From NCBI GenBank assembly GCA_030142905.1, contig JASJOG010000043.1, positions 1,746,501-1,810,500 of the forward strand: a stretch of DNA of 64,000 bases. Reading direction: 5' to 3'. This DNA comes from Heliopora coerulea (taxonomy: Eukaryota; Cnidaria; Anthozoa; Scleralcyonacea; Helioporidae). The notes under the pieces are model-generated. The model saw only the letters and a list, made by a program, of their open reading frames with translations. It was not told where the DNA came from and did not search any database. The translations under genes were made by a program, and so were the position numbers. Within the stretch, counting starts at the first letter, position 1; each line of letters opens with the position of its first letter. Positions 50,596 through 63,000 of this stretch are shown piece by piece.

Positions 50596-50767
50596 CACGT
50601 GGGCGGTGTGTCATCGTGCTTGTATACACTAAAGACTCGTCGTTAACGCAGAATTGGAGCAGTTTCAGCGAAGTGCTAGCGCAGTCCATTCACGTCACGT
50701 CGTTGACGTAAATGTCGCCTTTGGCCGCTCTACGGACATTCAGTTTAGCCCAATTTTTAAACACGTG
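50596..50767. promoter_or_regulatory. Two CACGTG E-boxes upstream of the Mxd start
   Basis: Canonical E-boxes at 50596-50601 (in a GC-rich context with GGGCGG) and 50762-50767, 260-430 bp upstream of the Mxd ATG. These are the binding sites of Myc, Max and Mxd dimers, so feedback control is possible. Confidence 0.45.
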
Positions 50768-53316
50768 TAAACAAGCGTTTCACTGTCGGTGAACTGAACT
50801 CCTAGGCTTCAAATTTAATTGTTCTCTTATGGTTTAGACAAAAGGAATTTTCTTCTACATTGTGTCTCAAATCTCAACGCACGCTGCAATGGGCACAAAC
50901 ACAAGCGTAGGCCAACAGATGTCAGCGGCAGACAAGTTGCTTTTACTCAGACATGTGATGCTTCGGTAAATCTAAGAAGATAATTTCATTTTAGAATCAT
51001 CCTTACGGTGACATGTTGAAAAAAGAATGTAGATATCCCCGACAATGATGGAATTTCCTCTGACATGATCGAATATCATGTCTTCCTTGTATCAGAAAAT
51101 ATAACAACGTCCTCCTTATAGTTCTGTTGTGTTGCTCCACAGGAACATCCGCAAGACCAATATTGTTGAAACATGAAGCAAGTTGATCAACTAGGTTAGC
51201 AGACATGTATATTCAGTGTGGCATACACGAAATTAGGTCAATGGGTGTACAAATGAGAGAAAATTTACGAAATCTTTCAGCGAAACAAGCGCCGAAGCCT
51301 AGTACTTCTTAACCAGAAGAGTACTTGTATCTAAGACATTGTTGAAAGGTAATATCACCCCAGGCACCTGAACGTGGAGGCTTGTCTCACATTGTTGATG
51401 AGTATTAAAGGTAAAATGTGTCCATTCAGCAAAGGTTCGTAAGTATTAGTGACAAATTATGGGAAACGCGCCCGGGCGAGCGTAGGTTTCGCATAGGATT
51501 TAATCTGTCATTTCCGTTTTGAACGTCAGAAAATTGTATTCCCAAAAGCCAATTAAAAAGTACAACCAGCTTTTTATCGGAACCTGTGACCTTTAGGCTT
51601 CATTTATAACTACAGAGATTTGCGTTACTTAATGCTGTGTTGACAAAACGTGCCACTTCTCGTCTAGGGAGGGTAAATCGTGGGAACAGCGTCGAGGGGA
51701 CTGTTTCGTCATGATTTCCTTTATCAAAGGTAAGGGTGCCAAAGGATATCGTCGCCAGAAGGACTGATATTAATAAAAAAAATTCTGACGTGCTAAAAAA
51801 ACAATAGGCAGAAGATTGTTTGGCTCTTGAGTATCCGTCGCCTGTCTCAGGTCAGTAATACTATTACCAACAGCTGAGAACCGAACATTTGAGATGATCA
51901 TAGCACTCTGAGTTAGGGAATTCTTGTGATAAATCAGTACCTCTCATCGTGGTGAGACTACAATGGTGTAGAGTCAACAGGTTTACTATTTAGGATGGCG
52001 TCAATAGCAGTTTAAGGCTGTTATAGCAATTGAAAGACGTTTTTGTTTACGAATGACGTTCATGAGACCAGACAGAGGTGGCGTCTCTGTTGCTATCACT
52101 GATCTCTAAAGGTTGCTATGGGTGTGGCTAATTTGACCTTTCTTATTCCTTCAGCAACCTCGTTTCCAGCGCTTTTCTGGTTTTGTGCGGAATGATAAAA
52201 AATATAGCCATTGATACCTGTAAAAGCCCATGGTAATACGATAGGGGTTATCTATTTTCAGACACCATCATTGGTTTACAATAAATTTCTGGAGTTCAAG
52301 TGTGGTACAATATTTCCTTTGTTGCCAGTGTTTTGAACTTTCACTGTGATAGTGCAAAATTGGTATAAAATTATACTCCGGAAACCCGTGCTCTATCAAG
52401 TGTGCGCATACTTCATCGAGTGGGAGCCGAGATGTTCTGTGTTTGGTATAATTTCCATCCCTATGTCTCTAACTCTAAACATGCTACCCAGTCCTTACAC
52501 ATAACCGTGTTCCTAACCCTAAGGCCCAGTTGATGAGATGTACCATCAGTGGCTGCCACGCGCCACTGACGGACCACGCCGTGCCGGTTGACACGACTGA
52601 AGTTCAACTTAAAAATGAGTTGAGACGAGCTGTGCCATGCCGTCTCATACACTTTTCTGTTTATTGAGAACTACAGGTTTGGCGCCCTTTCTTACACTTA
52701 TGCGATATGTATATATAAGCTGAGGGCTGAAAGGCGTGTCACAACCCAATCCATGGTGAACCGAGCTGATGAAATACGTCAGCACTGCTTGGCACAGCGC
52801 GGCTTATAAATTAAACAACGGTAATACCTTACGTAAATTTAAAAAAAAAATCAAGTAGAAAAACTAAATCGAAAATTGTAATCTTGGAACTTGATATTGA
52901 AATAAATCCAAGTATAGAGCCAGTAACCGTGGTAATAATATATAGGCTCTATTTCAGGGTCATTATATAACAAAAAAACCCAAAAAAAACTTCCATTTAA
53001 TATTAATTTTATACGATTACTATGTCTATTCTTGCGTTTATTTGAATATCAAGCTCCAAGATGGTAACACTGCATTCTAGAAATAACTTAATTTTAATCA
53101 TGTATTTTGCTACCGATTGTCAATTTAATCAGAAAAAAATACAAATTATCAAAGTATTCCCGACTCATTGCACTATGGTTATTGTAAGAATATAAAGCAA
53201 ATGACTTAATTACGGGAGCTCTGAGGGAGGTCCATATCTCTGGTTAGCGGTCATGATTTGAAATTAAACTTAGCGTGACTAGTTTTTTCACCAAGAGAAA
53301 AAATATTGCGAGGGGT

Positions 53317-53332
53317 GGGGGGGGGGGGGGGG
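53317..53332. repeat. 16-base G run
   Basis: Uninterrupted guanines on the coding strand about 33 bp upstream of the SFXN5 ATG, probably in the 5' UTR or core promoter. Length may be affected by sequencing error. Confidence 0.85.
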
Positions 53333-53364
53333 CTGTAGTCTTACGGATTTTGTTCGCTACCAAA

Positions 53365-56300
53365 ATGTCGGCAATGGGTAATTCTAGCAATATTACTGCG
53401 GAGGAATTTTCACTGAAGAATCCCCGATATGATCAGGTTTGTCGTTTGTATATCATTATTGTAGTTTTAGTGTTAATCATCCCCGCTGAAAAAATTTCTT
53501 TTGGCAGGAGGATTAATCGATGTTACAAATTATATGAAGTGATATAATACCAATAATGCATTGACGGCAATAATGTATAAGTCATACCGCTAAAATCACA
53601 TACTAAAAATTATAAAAATTATGTTGTTGGAGACGTTGAGGGTGTAAACTTATAATTTATATAAATATAAATAATATTGAATTAACTCACCCCAAAGGTG
53701 GCATTGAAATTATTGCCAGAGGCCCATCAGTTGAACTTGACCTCCAGTATAAGTAAATCTAGTCATGGACATGTGGCTGTAAGGTGGTCTCCACTTTCCT
53801 GGCCAGAAAAGTAAAGGTGCCTGTTGTTAGTGATGATCACATTAGGCTGGTAAGAAGGTGAGGGTGTTTGAGGTAGATGAAGTGCAAAAGTAGCTAAGAA
53901 AATGTGGTAAGGTAACACAGTTAATGGAGAAGTGGGTGAAGGTGGAAAAAAAAAAGGAAAAAATAATGAGTGATGGCAGGTCATGGAGTGGAGTAAATGA
54001 GTATAATTTGTATGGTGAAGCTCAGCAGTTTATGGGGTTGAATGAAAAAAAGAGCAGATACACCAGTAATACCATTTAATGGTAAAGTATGTCACTGGTC
54101 AGAAAGTGCAGTTAAGGAGTACAGTTGGTATGATGAGGTATAGCTGTTAATTCAGTAAACAAAATGGTAGAGTAGATATAATTTCATTTCATGGTGAAGT
54201 ATGGCAGGTCATTGATGAGATATAACACTTTAAGTTTTCTTACTTTAGAGCCCATTGATATGTCCTATTATCTTTATTGCAGAGTACATTTTTGGGACGT
54301 TACAGAAGATGTTTGGATATCATTGATCCAAGAACATTACTTGTTGGCAAAGTGAGTGCTTTAAGTGAGTGCTCTAATAACAATGATAAGATGCATGCTT
54401 TTTCTGTGGTTATAAGTATTTAATATGCAAATAATATATTTGATGTTTCTTAATTATTGATTTATTTGCAGAAAAAACAGCAAGACTGTTTAAAACTTTT
54501 AGAAGACTATAAAAATGGCATTGTACCTCATGGAGTTTCATCTCAGCAAGTACGATTTGTTAATTTCAGTGAAAACTATAATTATATTGTTGAACTAATC
54601 AGAACTAATCCTTTCTCATTTATAGTTATGGGAAGCAAGAAAGATTAAGGAGGTTAGAAAAGATTTTGTCCAAGCAACTTGCATTTATTTGGCTTAATTC
54701 TGTAATTAGGTAACTTCTATTTTAGTTATGTAGTTTTATAGCCTAGCCATATAGCTTTAAAATGGTGGAATTATTGCTTTCCTTTTATGTAGGCCATCTT
54801 TCACCCAGATACAAATGAAAAAATTTTCATGCCTTTCCGCATGTCAGGTATCTACGTCTGGTGAATTGATCCTTTATTTTCAAACTTAAGCCAGATAAAT
54901 TTAATTCACTGTAAGGGTACAGTGTAGTAATTTAACAGCTTTCTTTTCATTGAAGGTTTTGTTCCTTTTGGAACTATTACTGTAAGTATAGACTGAATAA
55001 CTGTATTACAAGTATATTAATCCCAGTAAAAAAGTTGTTTGTTCAGTGTTGTTAGTAAACTGAGTCTCAAATGTGCTACTTTAAGTCTTCAAACAATCTA
55101 GTTTAAAATACTATTTTCTAACTTCTTAAACCTCCTTATAGACCAAAACATTGACTGAATGTGAAATTCCTTCAGTTCAAAAGTTAGGCTGGAGAAAACA
55201 ACTGTGATTTGATTAGAATTAGTTGGTGAAACACCAAATCAGTTAGATGTAGCTTGACTAGAAATCAAATTTACATGGCATTAAAGAAAGTTTCTATGAC
55301 TTAATTATCATTATAATTCTTTTGCTGTTTCCATTACTACATGTTAACTGAAAATTTCAAAATAAATATTTAAATTAGACTTAATACAGTATGACTGCTT
55401 TCTATGTGACTGTAATTTGAATAATATACATGAAATTTGCTTGATTACAAACAGGTGGTGGGAATGTTGTTGCCTGCTCCAAGCTTATCAACTGTTATAT
55501 TCTGGCAGGTATGATTTTTTTTTATTGTATAGTGCAAGGAGGTCTTCCACCAAAAAATTAATCATGCTTGCTATTCAGAAAAATGTTTTATCTTTCTGTT
55601 AAGTGAAAATGTCTGGGTGAAAGTCCAAGGGACCATTAGCACAGGAAGTATGAAAAGAATAAATCTAACAACAGGTCAAAAAATACCAAAGTTATTCAGA
55701 TAAGCATTACAGCAGCTGGTAGTTTGCTTTTCAGGGGTAAATCTTGACTTATGTCTTTGATATAACAGCTACAGGATTATAATACTTTATTTAAGGTATT
55801 GGCTGTACGAAGCCCTGTTGGCTTAACACAGTATGCTGCTAATGCTATAAGTATTCATGCTTTAAACAACTGAAGACACATTTACTCACTAAGTTTCACC
55901 ATGGACAACTTGCTATTTGGTGCATAAAACTTAAGTTCAATTGTTCAAAGCACTGATAATCTGAACTCTGAACTCTGAACTGATTTGCATGAATTTGTTG
56001 AGTTATTCTAAAAATGATCAGAGTAGTACAGTACAGTGGATGATGTTTTGTTAGTCTATGAACTTTCATTACAAGCACTGTTTATTATCATAAGAAAAAA
56101 ATTTGACAACAACTTTCTCACCTTTTGTTTTTCATTTACAGTGGCTCAACCAGAGTCATAATGCAGCAGTGAACTATTCAAATAGAAATGCTTCAAAGGT
56201 TTGAATCTGTCATTTGTTTCATTGAAATAATTATTTTGTTACTACAGCCAGATCAAAAGTCTGAAACAATTGCAGTGATCTAAACAAAGTGATTGGATTT

Positions 56301-58749
56301 TTAATAAAATGGCAGCTGTATTTATTGTTGTTGTGAAAATTTTTTTGCTTGCATTTGGAAATACTTTCATTTGTAGTTGTCTAAATTTTAGTTCATTACA
56401 TCATCTCTACTGGACCTACACATTTAAATAGATACGCAATAAAGCACTTACCAATAAAGTGTTCTTTTATTTTCCTCCTATTTGTCTAATTTATTCTAAT
56501 TTTATCAGTCTCATAAATACCTGTCATGAAAAGTATTACTCTCTTTTTCTCTATATGGTTGTTTTGCTGTCCTTAGTTTTTATGTGTTCAGGTCACAATT
56601 TTATCAAAATTAATAATGTGGTACTTTTTCAATTTTAGCCCACTCCAACCAATAGGTTTGTGTTGAGTTATGTTACTGCCATCACCAGTGCTGTGTCTAT
56701 TGCTGTTGGTTTGACAGTCTTTGTGCAACGGACAAAACTGTTTTCTCCTCAGGTTAGAAGATCTCTACAAAGACTTATTGCATTTCCAGCTACAGGTAAT
56801 GGTATTAGTATTGAATACAATATTTTATATTATGCATTCGATTCTTTTTTAAATGAGTATTATTAAATGAGTATTATTAGATTCTTTTTTAAATGAATGT
56901 CACTTAGAAGTCATTCCATAAGGGGACAAGGTGCTAACTGTTTTGTAAATTGTGTGTTTTGGTGGGCAGTAACTGCAGTTAATATTGATGTTATTTAGAA
57001 CTTCTTGACAAAATTGGTTATTTTATGAAGTGGTCTGGATAATATAGTCATATTACATTCTTTTATTCATTTGTACAGCATCAGCTAACATCTGTAATGT
57101 TTTGGCTATGAGAAGTAATGAACTTATTGAAGGTGTTGATGTTATGGATGCCAATGGCCACACAATAGGAACTTCAAAAATAGCTGCTAGAAGAGTAGGT
57201 TAAATTATTCTGATATAATTGGTGTAAACCATAGCCAGCCAACAATTTGAGGAAATTTAGTTTTTATATTATAGTTGGTTTAAATTTTGGACCTTTTAAT
57301 TCAATTATATCATTCATATAAAGCCATCAGTGAGATCTATGGTATGAATTTTGGTGAAGCTATAGTAAAGACAATATGGTAGTATTCAGAAGGTTGACTC
57401 AGAACAACTTGTTAATATCACATATCAAACAGGATAGAGTGTTTGATCCTGAGACCAAACACTGGAAATTGGATTTGAAGAGCGAGGGAAAGCTGGCAGT
57501 TTTTAAATGCTTTCTTTAGCTGTGTATGAACTCAGGGTCACTTTTAGGAAATCAAAGTAATAGTGCCCAAATTTATGCATATGTTTGATTGAATTGTTGG
57601 AACATATCTTGGTTACAATTTCCCTGCATTTTCCCTTTATGAATTATTAATAAGTTTGAGAAGTAAGATTCTAAGATTACTGATGTGTATGATTAGCAGT
57701 TTAGCCCAGACTGGCCACATTTCATCCAACTCATTCTGCAGTAATTTAACAATCCTGCACCCTTATGATGTAATACTGTTCATGACATGTACGTGGTTTC
57801 ATTTTAGGCAATATTTGAAACAATTATTACAAGGGTATTTCTGGCTGGTACTGTGTTGTGCACGCCAGCCTTAATTATGGCTGCTTTAGAAAGGTAAAAA
57901 TGTATAGTTCTTTAGTGTCACTTTATCCTTAAAAAACTTGATAAGCTCTGGTAACATATTTGGGAGAAACTATCATATGGTAATTATGTGCGTAATGTTT
58001 TTCTTGAGTGAGCTGAATTAAAAAATTTGTGAACTGAATTTACTATAATTTATTTACAATTTTTGACTATTAGTCTGTTACTGTAACTTGTTTATTCTAT
58101 GAAGTGAAAATCTATATATTTTATTTCTTAAATCAAATTTGTAGGACAAGATTTCTAAGAAAAAACCTGTGTTTTGTCTTACCAACTCAAGCAATAACCT
58201 GTGTAGCTTCATTTGGTGTTGCACTGCCCTTTGCAATTGCAATATTTCCACAAATGTCACAGGTAAGCAGCAGTCATAATGCTCTGAAACTGATACAATC
58301 TCTGAAGTGACACTCAATCAGAGGCAGACTGAGTGTCACCTCAGTAGGCCCACATTTAGGACCAATAGTAATATTAAATTTTAGCAGCAATATTTAGAGT
58401 CAATCAAAGCAGGTAGGAATGAAATTAAAAAGTACTTTGTAGACAGGAAGGAGTTTGACTGGTTATATTATTAGATGAAAAACCTGGACACTAACATTAA
58501 GCTAATGAATAGAAGTGACATAATAATTGCATGTAGATCCTTTTCATACTAATTTATGTATTTCCCTGTGACCATGAGTGGAAATAAATTCAAACTGAAT
58601 AATTATTTTGCCAAACTTTTTTTTTTTAACTTATTTTATGGAATTTGACTTTATATGTTTCTGAAACTTAGATTGCTGTCAAGGACATTGAGCCAGAGAT
58701 ACAAAATAACTGCAAGGAATCAGTGTTACATTACAACAAGGGATTATAA
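53365..58749 (+). CDS. SFXN5: Sideroflexin 5, mitochondrial carrier-like protein, 330 aa, thirteen exons
   Basis: Multi-pass mitochondrial inner-membrane protein of the sideroflexin family; SFXN1 carries serine and SFXN5 has been linked to citrate transport. Exons: 53365-53436, 54283-54351, 54472-54549, 54626-54652, 54793-54847, 54956-54981, 55455-55508, 56142-56198, 56639-56795, 57079-57194, 57808-57893, 58145-58262, 58672-58749; all phases agree (993 nt). Diagnostic blocks match human SFXN5: [16 protein letters not shown] (from residue ~84), [69 protein letters not shown] and the C-terminus VLHYNKGL. The IFMPFRMSG and NQSHNA wording separates it from SFXN1-4. No cleavable targeting peptide is seen, as is normal for the family. 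Two exons are only 26-27 nt. AATAAA lies at 58859-58864. Confidence 0.95.
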
Positions 58750-59508
<759 letters not shown>

Positions 59509-59541
59509 ACACTAAGTCATACTAACATTTTTAAAACAAAC

Positions 59542-59557
59542 TGTTCCTTCAAGAGCC
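59542..59557 (+). terminator. Degenerate histone 3' stem-loop candidate
   Basis: The 16-mer TGTTCCTTCAAGAGCC sits 34 bp after the H4 stop, where a histone stem-loop would lie. In the canonical 6-4-6 arrangement only four of six pairs can form (one a wobble), and the closing and top pairs are lost. A purine-rich CGAAAGGATAAG, resembling a histone downstream element, follows at about 59570. Confidence 0.35.
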
Positions 59558-59766
59558 AAACAACAACTCGAAAGGATAAGAACCTGCTCGAACGATAACC
59601 TAAACTACATGGGTCACAAACAAAATCTCCAGTACTAGGTCATTGACGTAGCAAAGTTTAGATTGTTCATTTCTTAGATCTGTAACTTTATATCTGTTAC
59701 CGAAATCATAGTTAAATATTACGGACATTGTATTTTTTGATGTACTAAAAAACAAACGATTTTCGG

Positions 59767-59772
59767 AATAAA
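59767..59772 (+). promoter_or_regulatory. Poly(A) signal AATAAA downstream of H4
   Basis: Canonical hexamer about 260 bp after the H4 stop and upstream of the CFAP43 promoter region, so most simply assigned to H4. Confidence 0.5.
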
Positions 59773-59865
59773 GTAATCTATTTTACTTTAATTTATGTCA
59801 TGAAAGTATTCGAAATATTCAATAGATAATTTTGCTAACGAAAGCTTAGCGAGATTGTGCGATCC

Positions 59866-59879
59866 GTTTCCTTGGCAAC
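59866..59879. promoter_or_regulatory. RFX X-box upstream of CFAP43
   Basis: GTTTCCTTGGCAAC fits the imperfect palindrome GYNRYY-N(1-3)-RRNRAC bound by RFX factors, with a 2-base spacer. It lies 123 bp before the CFAP43 ATG, the normal place for an X-box in ciliary genes. Confidence 0.75.
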
Positions 59880-60001
59880 CTTATCAGCGGGAACATGGCG
59901 GTTCAAAGCGCGGTTTGTCGTGGTGGTTTTTATCGACAGAAAGATAAAATTTTTCTGTAGTTTTCTTACGACGTTTGCAGTTGTACTCCTTCGTATAAAA
60001 C

Positions 60002-63000
60002 ATGGATCAGTTTGGGAGCCTTGAATTAAAGTAAGACAGCTATGGCTCCACAGAAATTTCAAAAACATTATGTTTAATATTGAAAATGCGTATACCTTAC
60101 ATGACTAAGTTTTAAAAGTTCGTTAACCCCAATCCAAACCCTAACGCTGACCCTAACCCTTGGTTTTATACACATTTTCAGTGTTTTTAAAGAACGAAGA
60201 AACTATGTGGGGACTATACTTGAGTTGATCCAAAGGCTTGTCGTTTATCCAAGCTCATTCTTTGAGGTCTTGCAAACTTGAGGAATTTTCTTTATTTTGA
60301 CTTCTAGATGGGCACAAGGCAATGCAGGTTCCCAAATTCATTTTTTCAAAAAGGATACACTGTGTTATGCTTGTGGAAATTGTATCAAGTTTGCTAACAT
60401 TGCAAATCAAGAGGAGTCTACCCTTTCAAGTGGTGGTGATGGTATTGGTTGCATTGCTGTCAGTCCAAGCAAATCAACTGTGGCGTTCACTGAATTAGCT
60501 TTCGAACCTAAAATCTATCTCTACACCTACCCCAATTTGACCATGTGCAGGTCAAAACTTGAAGGTTAGATACCCATTTTGCAATAGAGTATATCTTCAT
60601 TGGGAGTCAGAGAGTTTCATGAACAAGTTAACCAGGTTTTATGGTTTTATTCATGCTAAACAATGGGTCTTACCTGGCCCAAAGTCAACCATGACCAAAA
60701 CAGTTTGATTTGAAGTGCAATATGTTAATGTCCACTCAAACATCTCCTTATATGTGCACTTTAACCTGATGTCCTATCAGTTGATGCAGAAGACTGAACA
60801 TGTGCACTCCTGTATATCCTAATTTGAAAAGGAGCTTTGTTTGATCTTTTTCTTCAAATAAGCTGAAAAACTAATTCCAGTTTTATACGTTCATGTGGTT
60901 CTTATATTCATGTTTTTTGTTAGGTGGTGCAAAGCTGGAATTCTCTTGTATTGCCTTTGCAAACAACAACCATATTCTTGCAAGCTATTCTGGGGTTCCA
61001 GACTTTAAACTGACCATTTGGTGAGAAAGTGCATTAGGTTTCCCCATTGTTTGTTGTGTAATGTTGTTCTCTCCTTAATGATGTTCCTGACTTTTTATAG
61101 GAACTGGATGGAAAGTCATATGCTTTGTTGGGCAGAAACTGAAGAGACATTCTGCCATGAAATGTCTTTTAATCCAGGAAATTGGAGACATCTGATTGCA
61201 TTAGGCAATCAAGATAGTTTGTGCTTATGGAACATTGAACAATCCAATCAGCGACATCTTCTGACCCCCCAGTAAGCAGCTTATAGATACCTGATAGATA
61301 CCATAGTACCAGCAGCTCTAATTTTAGTTGTTAGCTGCCACAGAAACAGAACATCAAATAACAGTTGGCAAAGCTGCCATCACTGTGTAAATAATTATTA
61401 AGTAATTATGATGGCTGACAGGACAACAAGTAACAAGACTGAGCTTTTAATATGTAAGCTGCCTTAATATAGTATTGACTTACAGCACTGAACATTATTT
61501 TAGTCTGGTGGTTTTTCACTGTTTGTGTAATACTTTCCCATAATTTTATTTCAATCTGCAGGGTGATGAAGCTACCATTTATAGATGGCAGTGGGGAAAT
61601 TGATGAATATGAGGATTTATCAAAGACTTTGAGTCATATGAGTAACCCTCTATCTTCTATATCAATCAAAATGACCAAAGCTGCTATTGCAGGCATTGAT
61701 ACAACCAAACTGAAGTCTTATCATCCAGGTTTGTATAATATTTAATCCATAGGTTAAAAAAAAACTACTATCTACTCTTTAATCTGAGTGACAATTCTTA
61801 TAATTCCAACAAGGAAGGGATGCAAATCACTTAAATGTTAAAACACAGTCATCAAATGATTATTATTATCATCATATTAGTATACTACTATTGTAATTGC
61901 TGTTATTGCTATTTTTATGATTGCTATTATTTTTGATAGAATTATTTTTATTTGCTATCATTGAATACTCCTAGTTATTATTGCTGTAATGTGTTATTAT
62001 AGAAAACAATCATGTCAGTAAGCTCCAGCACTATATAGGATGTCTAGGCACCACATTTTATGTAGTTTACGGGAATATCTAACCCTCTGAGACTTACAGA
62101 GTCTTACAGTACATTTCTTATACACAACTGAAAATAAAAAGTCCTTTTTTTTACAGAAAGCTGTCAGTAATAAAAAAATGCCATTTAGAGCACTTTGATT
62201 ACTCACATGGTAAATTTGTTTGTACACCATTCTGATGCATAAGGTCATCAAATATTACATTTTAGGAGATGAACTGGAAAGGTGTTCTCCTATAAGTCAC
62301 TGTTGGTCTGCTGAAGGTGTTGTCCTTTTGGGTTGTAAAAAAGGTTTCCTCTTATCCCTGGATTGTGAATCAAGTCAGATTTCAGTATTGATGGAGTGCA
62401 ATCTCAATGAATATCCATCTAGCAAAGAAAATTTGGATGCTATCCCAGAAGGTCAGACTTGTAAATTTACTAAGGAAGCAAATGCAAAATGTAGGTAGGA
62501 AAAACTAAAGTCTGTCTGCAAACCAATCTTTTTTAGAAAAAGGGCCTTCCTCAGAAGCATGGCATACCATAGTTCAACTGAAAAATGGTGTTTTTACTGG
62601 TGGAAATGTATGTGCATTCAGAAACTCTTCTGTTGTTAATCCTGTTTTTGTATGGATCTTCCTGAAGTCTTCATATTGCATGAAATGTGGGTAGGCATTG
62701 TGAGTGCTGTTTGTGAAGAGAGCAATCTTATTCACAGAAGTGAAGAGGTAGTCATTTCTGTTATTGATTGCTTATGGAAGTTGGTTGTCACCTGTCTTAT
62801 TTAATTTTTTATAACAGCACAACTTAAGTGTGGTACTGTTTCATGTGAGAAGGTCAATCTGTGGTAATTTAGCCAACTGCCTAAACAAGATGTGATGACA
62901 AGTAATGTCAGATTTTCTTCAGAGAGCTAACTGTTTGCCGTATGATTAACTTAATATTACCAATATACGGTATTTATTGTTGGTCAATACTTCATAAAAT

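Larger units (their letters stand above)
50335..53364. other. Divergent intergenic region between Mxd and SFXN5
   Basis: About 3 kb between two divergently transcribed genes. E-boxes lie at 50596-50601 and 50762-50767 on the Mxd side. A hairpin (TCAGTGGC/GCCACTGA, 8-nt loop) lies at 52546-52569 in a GC-richer patch, and a 16-base G run at 53317-53332 on the SFXN5 side. Open frames here show no domain. Confidence 0.45.

Noticed and set aside
62452..62498. Extension of CFAP43 exon 6 to the GTAGGT donors near 62491-62495
   Set aside because: Joining to either following exon from these donors creates an immediate stop; the donor after 62451 keeps the frame open.
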